DNA of 64,000 bases. Source: Cordilura impudica. Lineage: Eukaryota; Arthropoda; Insecta; Diptera; Scathophagidae. The position numbers were made by a program, and so were the translations under genes. The DNA is taken from assembly GCA_963682025.1 (NCBI GenBank), contig OY821518.1, positions 141,199,529 to 141,263,528 of the forward strand, written 5' to 3'. The notes beneath the pieces are model-generated. The model searched no databases, was not told where the DNA came from, and was given only the letters and a program-made list of their open reading frames with translations. This document shows, piece after piece, positions 57,543-64,000 of this stretch; the first letter of the stretch is position 1; each line of letters begins with the position of its first letter.

Positions 57543-58226
57543 TTTAAAGTACTTCTTCATTACATTAACAATAAGTTAAACTTTTTTTTATATAGTTAAA
57601 AGATTTTCTTGATTTAGAAATTTATATATTTTGTAAATTTACAATAAAAATTGTTATATATCATAAATTTACCATAAAAATTGATATAGAAATATTTAAA
57701 AAGACAATAAAAAAAAAAAAAATTAACTAAAGAAAAAACATACGAGATTATCATTGAAACTTCTCTATCTAGAACCAATATAAGGTAATTTTTACGTTCG
57801 CTGCTTAATAAATTATTTTTTAACTCGGGATCTTTAAAAAAAAAAAACAACCTTTGGCCCTTGTGCACATTAGGACTAAAAAGTTTACGGGGGCCAAAGT
57901 TTGGCATTTTCTAAAAAAATTAACTTAAAAAATTGTTAAAAAGTATTAGTTGTAAAATTAACTGAAAAAATAAGACATATTAAAAAAAACTTTTTTTTAG
58001 CTTTTAACACTTCACTTTTGTACTAAAATTCAACTACAAATGAAAATGTATTTTAAACCCTCCGTAAATTTTTTTATTTTGCGGTCGAGAATTACGTTTT
58101 ATAGCAAAACTTAAAGGCTAAAATATCACCTAACAAACAAAAAAAAAACCGCATATCAAAATTCCAATTCAATCAAAAGTTATAGATTTTTGACCGCCTT
58201 CTCGTCAAATGGTCCATTGTGCGCCG

Positions 58227-58789
58227 TACACAACAATAAAACTGAGTGCATTTAATATCAAATAGATTAATTAGTAGAATACAAGAGTTTGAGAGAGAAA
58301 TATGCTCATAAAGCGCTAATATATAAAGAGCGTTTATAAATAGTTGTCAACAGCTATATAAGTAATTTCACATTCACCGTGAATATTTTTCGATTTTCGA
58401 TCTGGCAACACTTAATATAGTTACCACCCAGTGGGGTGGGGTGTGGTAGCTAGTGGAAAAATTATCAATTATTTCGCAATTAAACGCTCAGTTTTCAAAA
58501 TATAAACGATTTTATATTCCTCACCAAAATTTTATATTTTTCAGTCTGGCATAAGTATTATAATGATTGGGAATGGACGAAATACTAATTTTAAATTATA
58601 TTTCTGATATCACCAACTCTATTTAAAAAATAAGCAATTGCATTTTAGAAAATACCAATAGTAATGAGAGGCACCGTGCCCCTCTTCCAATCACACATAT
58701 ATTTTTGGCAATGTTAGGAACAGGCAAAATAATGCGTTATTTCAAATTTCGCTAAAATTAGATCATTAGTAGCATTGATAATTCATTTA
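58227..58789. other. unassigned sequence
   Basis: Should continue the Tc1 relic beyond the Transib insertion, but no transposase similarity is visible. Confidence 0.3.
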
Positions 58790-59660
58790 TACCCTCCACT
58801 CCAGTGTGCAGAGGGTATATATAAGTTTGTCATTCCGTTTGTAATAATTAGAAAAAAAAATTTGGACCCCATAAAATATATATATTTGTGATCGTTATAA
58901 CAACCGGAGTTGATATAGCGATGTCCGTCTGTCCGTCTGTCCGTCTGTCCGTCTGTCCGTCTGTCCGTCTGTCCGTCTGTCCGTCTGTGGAAATCACGAT
59001 GACGGCATCAATCGGGCAGCTAGGATGCTCGTTGGCATAAAAAATGATTCATTAACATCCTGAAAAGTTTGCTATTTAAAATCGTCCAAATCGGTCGGTT
59101 AGGGCCCGAGATTTGAATGAAGAACTAAAAAAAGTCTTGAAAAAATATAATTTTCTATGTTGTTCTTGTCACGATCACGCCCTCAATAGGATAGCTAGGG
59201 TGATAATTTTTAGTGAGAATGATTCGCCAAATTCATGGGAAGATTTCTACTTCAAAAATCATTAAAATCGGTGGAAAAGGTCCAGGTAAATCTATGAAAA
59301 ATTAAAAAAAAAATGAAAAACATGATGTTTCCATATTGTTCCTGTTGTTATTCTAAATGTTGCATTGTTGTCATAGCTGGACTTGTTGTTTTTGTGGTCG
59401 TTGTGGTAATAATGTAATAAAAACAAACCCTTTGTACATTTTTTTGTGAACTCTGGTAGAAAATTTTAAAAGTTTCCATTGTTTTGGCATCACTAAAAAA
59501 ATTTGTTAGATCATTTCTGTCATTGCCACGAGCCTGCATGCAAAATTTCAGATCGATTGGCTCACGGGAAAGGGGCTAAAAATCGATCCAAAATTTTGTC
59601 GACAAGCAGACACTACCAGTTAATATAAAGGCAGTAAATAAAGGGAGTAAAAGTTCACCA
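58790..59660 (+). mobile_element. INE/mini-me-like element, family B copy 2
   Basis: Complete 5' part with the longest GTCCGTCT tract of the family, then the shared interior ending GACAAGCAGACACTACCAGT and AAAAGTTCACCAATAA. Confidence 0.85.
58924..58988 (+). repeat. (GTCCGTCT)n microsatellite
   Basis: Eight perfect octamers inside family B copy 2; the other copies have one or two. Confidence 0.95.
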
Positions 59661-59838
59661 ATAATTTAAAAAACAAATTTTTATGTATTAATTTATTTAA
59701 AGAAAAAAATAATTAAATGAAATAGTAATAATAATAAAAAAAAATAATATACAATACAAAAAAAAAGAATATATAAATAAAATAAAATAAAGATAAATGC
59801 ATTCATAGCATTATAATACATATAAAAGGTCAATGTTT

Positions 59839-59985
59839 TCTAACCGTAACCGTAACTAGTCAGTTGTTTTTTTTTTTACATGAAAATCATTTAAAACAGT
59901 TACCGAACGTAACCGGAACGTCCCAATACTTTTCATGTGAAAAAAAGGCTGACACGTTACGTAACAGTTACATGTCGCTAACTTG
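59839..59985. repeat. GTTACG-rich inverted repeat, copy 2
   Basis: TAACCGTAACCGTAACTAGTCAG on the left is roughly complementary to CTGACACGTTACGTAACAGTTA on the right, so this may be a small MITE. Related to 38640-38757. Confidence 0.6.
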
Positions 59986-59989
59986 TTCT

Positions 59990-61235
59990 TTACACAGGCT
60001 ACTGCTTTTGCAGCCAACTTCAAGTCTATTTATATAGTTTCGTAAGCATAACTGATAAAATTGTTTCTATTATTTTTTGCTGTAAGTAATAAATTATAAA
60101 TATACTGAATTTGCAAACTAAAATGGATACATATATTGGAGGTGCTTTAATACAAAAGAGTTAACGAAACAAAATCAAAAAAAAAACAACTCTACAACAT
60201 CAACAATGGCAGTCATATGTTCTTCAAATAGAAAAAAAAACTGCAAGTGTGTTTTGTTGGCTACAAAACAAAAATAGTGTTGACAATATAACAAAATATG
60301 TAAAAGAAGTTAGTGCTATGAAATATTTTATTTTGTTTAAAAAAAAAATCGCAAAATGAAAGGCTATAATTCCATTAATAATCAAAAGGCGTTAAACTAA
60401 TTTATTTATTTTTACGTTGTACTAATGCATTTTAAATAAGTAAAAGTAATTGTATATTTAAATAAAAATGCATTTGTATTATATGTTGCTGTCGTATTCA
60501 GAAAAATCAAGTAGCTGACTATACGACTACAAATGCTGCTGCCAGCAGTCGTCTATGTATTTCATTCATGATGTTGCATTTTTTTGCGAGCAATACTTAC
60601 ATATATTCTAAATAAAGATATAATAGTTCTTTTCATACTGCGAAATCTATACAAATATATGTACAAATACTATATGTCAAATTTCAAATTTGCAATAATT
60701 GATACATTTTTGAAAGAAAATTGTATAATATGAAATGTCTTTAATTTATTTCATAGAAAACAATTTTTTGAGGTGCGTGGATTTTCCATATTTACTGTTT
60801 TACTATTTTCGTAATGAGGTTAAATGAGTTAAAAAGAATTTAAAATATTTGAAAATATTAGGTGAGGATCCTCAAGATGTAATATACGATCGGTCTAAAA
60901 CTTTTCACTTAGAGCCACAGTTAAATTCGAAACAACAAAAACCCATATATTTTGTGCATAAAGTTTAACATTAAATGTGCTTTTCTAAAATGTCTATATA
61001 TTTTTCTCATTCATTTCTGACCATCTTCAATGTAAATTTACCAAAGTTTTTTTTATTGCAATATGTATATAAAACTTAAAAATTTAATATTTTTTATTGT
61101 GTATTAACTTATTATTCTGCGATTTTCATTACATCACAAAATGTTACAAATTGGCACTACTGTTTCAAAAACAGAAAACTTCTAAATCAGTTGAAAACAG
61201 TTGATCTGTAAAACTGTGTGTGAAATTGTGTCAAA
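59990..61235. other. unassigned AT-rich sequence
   Basis: No gene or family recognised. Confidence 0.35.
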
Positions 61236-61238
61236 TAA

Positions 61239-61729
61239 AGGTGCTATTACATGATGTGTTTTTTACATATGTACTGTCAAATTTTCCCACAACAAAAGTT
61301 GTACACATCGTGTGATACATATGAAACATTGTTTATGTACAATACATGAAGAATGTCACACGTAAATTTTTCAATTAGAACAGGTTCTATTTTTGCATGA
61401 CAAACAAATGAAAATACAACACTGCTTGTGGCGAAAGAAAAACAGAGTAAATTTTTAAGATTAATATTGAAAGAAAAATAAATTGCTTAGTATTAATTAA
61501 CAATTAAAAAATACATAACCTTTTTTTAACAAAAAATTTTTGTAAATTCACAAATTAAATCAGCTGTTGTTTACATTTAGAGGTTATGTCATACGGAAAT
61601 ACATACGCACGTGTGATAGCAAAAATTATGAATCGTATGTAAAAGACAATTTTGACAGACATGAAGAATTTCATATGGATAAAAAAAGTGACAGTACATA
61701 TGTAAAAAACACTTCGTGTAATAGCACCT
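61239..61729. mobile_element. Harbinger-like MITE, AGGTGC family copy 2
   Basis: Same 491-bp length and ends as 33027-33517, flanked by TAA at 61236-61238 and 61730-61732. Confidence 0.93.
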
Positions 61730-61732
61730 TAA

Positions 61733-63095
61733 AATTACAAATATTAATAAATATAATAATACATATATATATATTTTATTAATTTTGTTAAGAATTAGCA
61801 CAAAATTGATTTTCCATTTTGCATTTCATTTATAAAGAATTCTGCCATATTTTGTTAAAGGGAAAATCCATTTTTGTTATATTAAAAAAAACAGACTTGC
61901 ATTTAATTTTTCCGTGACTGCCTCAATAATTGCGTAGATGCCACCACAATATTTTTTCTAATTAAATATTAACCAATATCTAACTAGAATTATGATTTAT
62001 TCTGACTAAAAAGTTCCAATTAAAAGTTATTCATCCCAATTATGAATATTCTCAAGGAATTTCTTTCTCACGGAAAATACATTTCTCGAGAAAAAAATTC
62101 CTCCAATTATAAATTCCGCGTGAACAAAAAATGATTAACTGGCATCATCGAATTTCGAAGCCACTTGCTTTGCTTATTGACAATTTATTTTCTATTTTTT
62201 GTGTGTGTTCAAACGACCCTACAATAAATGTCCCAATAAACATTTTTGTTTGCTATCAACTTGAGGTGCATTTGAGATCAAATACATTTCTCAAATCTCC
62301 AGCGTTAATTCTCAAATGCCCTCAATAGTTCGAATATAGTCTTCTCAACTTAAAAGGCACATTTTTATATGGCGATTTTCATAGTTATCAAATTGAGAAA
62401 TTTGTGATTCTCAACTTGATAGCAAAGAAATATTTCCAATCGGTATCAAATGGAAGGTACGGAATTGCCATATTAAAAAATATTATACTAATTTTAGAAA
62501 TGAAAACAATGTACTTATTTTAATGTTTCAATTTAATTTCATTATATATTTAACATTACTATGTACATATTTAACATTAAATGTACATATTATGTACATT
62601 TTTTAAAATCTAGAATTAAAAATAAATGAATTAATTAGTTGTACATTTTTTGAAAAATTCGACAAAAAGCAGAAATAATTAAAAATATATCAATGATTTA
62701 TTTGTACTTTTTTGGCATTTTTTAATTTAATTTATTATTTATGACATATTTAAATAATATCTCAGACTTAACACAAATCGTATTCAAGTTGAAAAAATGT
62801 TTGGTCTCAAGTGGAGAAAAGTGTTGGATATCCAATTGAGAGTAAAAATGTTTCTCAAAGATTGGAAAAAATGTTAAGTCTCAACTTGATGTCAAGTTGA
62901 AAGCAAACAAGGAGAAAAATTGTTCAACCCAAGTTGAGAATTACATTTGACATCAATTTAAGAACTTAACTTTTCTCCAACATTGGAGAAATAATATTTC
63001 AATGCATACTGGGGAATGACCGAAACTAACACATAAACAGTTTTTTCCTATTTGAAAAACATATGACTGTCATTGTTGCTGTTGTAGAGTTGTTA
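61733..63095. other. unassigned sequence with CTCAACTTGA-type repeats
   Basis: Between about 62030 and 63010, TCTCAACTTGA, CTCAAGTTGAGAA and ATTTGAGATCAAAT recur in both orientations, so this is probably a decayed inverted-repeat element. No clean ends were found. Confidence 0.4.
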
Positions 63096-63935
63096 TACCC
63101 TCCACTCCAGTTTGTCATTCCGTTTGTAATAATTAGAAAAAAAATTTTGGACCCCATAAAATTTATATATTTGTGATCGTTATAACAACCGGAGTTGATA
63201 TAGCGATGTCCGTCTGTCCGTCTGTGGAAATCACGATGACGGCATCAATCCGGCAGCTAGGGTACTCGTTGACATAAAAATGATTCACTAACATCATGAG
63301 AAGTTTGCTATTTAAAATCGTCCAAATCGGTCGATTAGGGCCCGAGATTTGAATGAAGAACTAAAAAAGTCTTGCAAAAAAAAATAATTTTCTATGTTGT
63401 TCTTGTCACGATCACGCCCTCAATAGTGCAGCTACAGTGATCATTTTTAGTGAGAATGATTCACCAAATTCATGGAAAGATTTCTACTTCAAAAATCATT
63501 AAAATCGGTGGAACAGGTCCAGGGAAATCTCTGAAAAAGTAAAAAAAAAATGAAAAACATGATATTTCTATATTTTTCTTGTTGTTATTCTAAATTTTGC
63601 ATTATTTTCATAGCTGGACTTGTTGTTTTTGTGGTCGTTATGGTAATAATATAACAAAAACAAACCCTTTGTACATTTTTTTTATCAACTCTGGTAGAAA
63701 AATTTAAAAGTTTCCATTGTTTTGGCATCACTAAAAAATATGTTAGATCATTTCTGTCATTGCCACAAGCCTGCCTGCAAAATTTCAGATCGATTGGGTC
63801 ACGGGAAAGTGGTTAAAATCGATCCAAAATTTTTTCGACAAGCAGACACTACGAGTTAATACAAAGGGAGTAAAAATTCACCAACATCTAAAGCAAATAA
63901 TGCTAAAATACCTAGTTGTTAATAAAAAAAACAAT
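63096..63935 (+). mobile_element. INE/mini-me-like element, family B copy 3
   Basis: Starts ATACCCTCCACTCCAGTTTG with part of the first repeat missing, has a short GTCCGTCT block, and ends AATACCTAGTTGTTAATA as copy 1 does. Confidence 0.85.
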
Positions 63936-64000
63936 TGGGCAATTCACAATGGGTAATGTATCGTTGTATCTCTTGTATCGTGTATCACTTTACAATAGTG

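Larger units (their letters stand above)
53584..58221 (+). mobile_element. Transib element 2 with RSS-like ends
   Basis: Left end CACAGTGGACCAT, right end complement of CACAATGGACCAT, flanked by CGCCG at 53579-53583 and 58222-58226. At both ends 23 bp separate the heptamer from AAAAATC, an RSS-like nonamer position. It contains a broken transposase gene, a diverged family A relic (54139-54319), a short tandem repeat (54560-54740) and family A copy 4 (56139-56926). Confidence 0.95.

Overview
The window looks like intergenic, probably heterochromatic, DNA of a cyclorrhaphan fly. It is very AT-rich, and (GTCC/GTCT)n blocks sit inside dispersed mini-me/INE-like repeats, which are typical of Diptera. 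Every recognisable coding stretch is a transposon relic. I found no host protein gene and no functional tRNA or rRNA gene. No taxon can be fixed from the sequence alone.

Layout. 0-10 kb: an INE/mini-me copy, a short Helitron, a Tc1 relic, and a mariner (DD41D type) split by a 1.8-kb palindromic element, then a second mariner relic and a LINE reverse transcriptase fragment. 10-13 kb: a heptamer tandem array of about 2 kb between INE-like ends. 14-16 kb: a Harbinger-like MITE and two opposed, nested Helitrons. 16.5-20.4 kb: an inverted-repeat element carrying a Transib (RAG1-related) transposon. 20.6-24.4 kb: a piggyBac-like pseudogene cut by a decayed Helitron, itself carrying a deleted mariner. 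25-33.5 kb: LINE and mariner relics, several MITEs, INE copies and a 21-bp minisatellite that reads open. 35.6-40 kb: INE copies, short Helitrons and a MITE. 41-46 kb: a third Transib relic and a LOA/R1-like LINE inserted in a satellite. 48-49.6 kb: a tRNA-derived SINE and a FLYWCH-type gene fragment between inverted minisatellite arrays. 52-58 kb: more of the same satellite, then a Tc1 relic broken by a second Transib element whose transposase gene is interrupted by an INE copy. 58-64 kb: INE copies and a second copy of a Harbinger-like MITE.

The strongest biology is the Transib group. Two transposase-bearing elements and one palindromic element all begin with the heptamer CACAGTG and are flanked by 5-bp target duplications (CGTCG, CGCCG, CAACG). 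A third transposase relic lies at 41 kb. In the 53.6-58.2 kb element both ends show heptamer, 23-bp spacer and an A-rich nonamer-like block, the layout of a V(D)J 23-RSS. All transposase genes are broken by stops, frameshifts or loss of catalytic residues, so no element in the window looks autonomous. The nesting gives a readable order of insertions.
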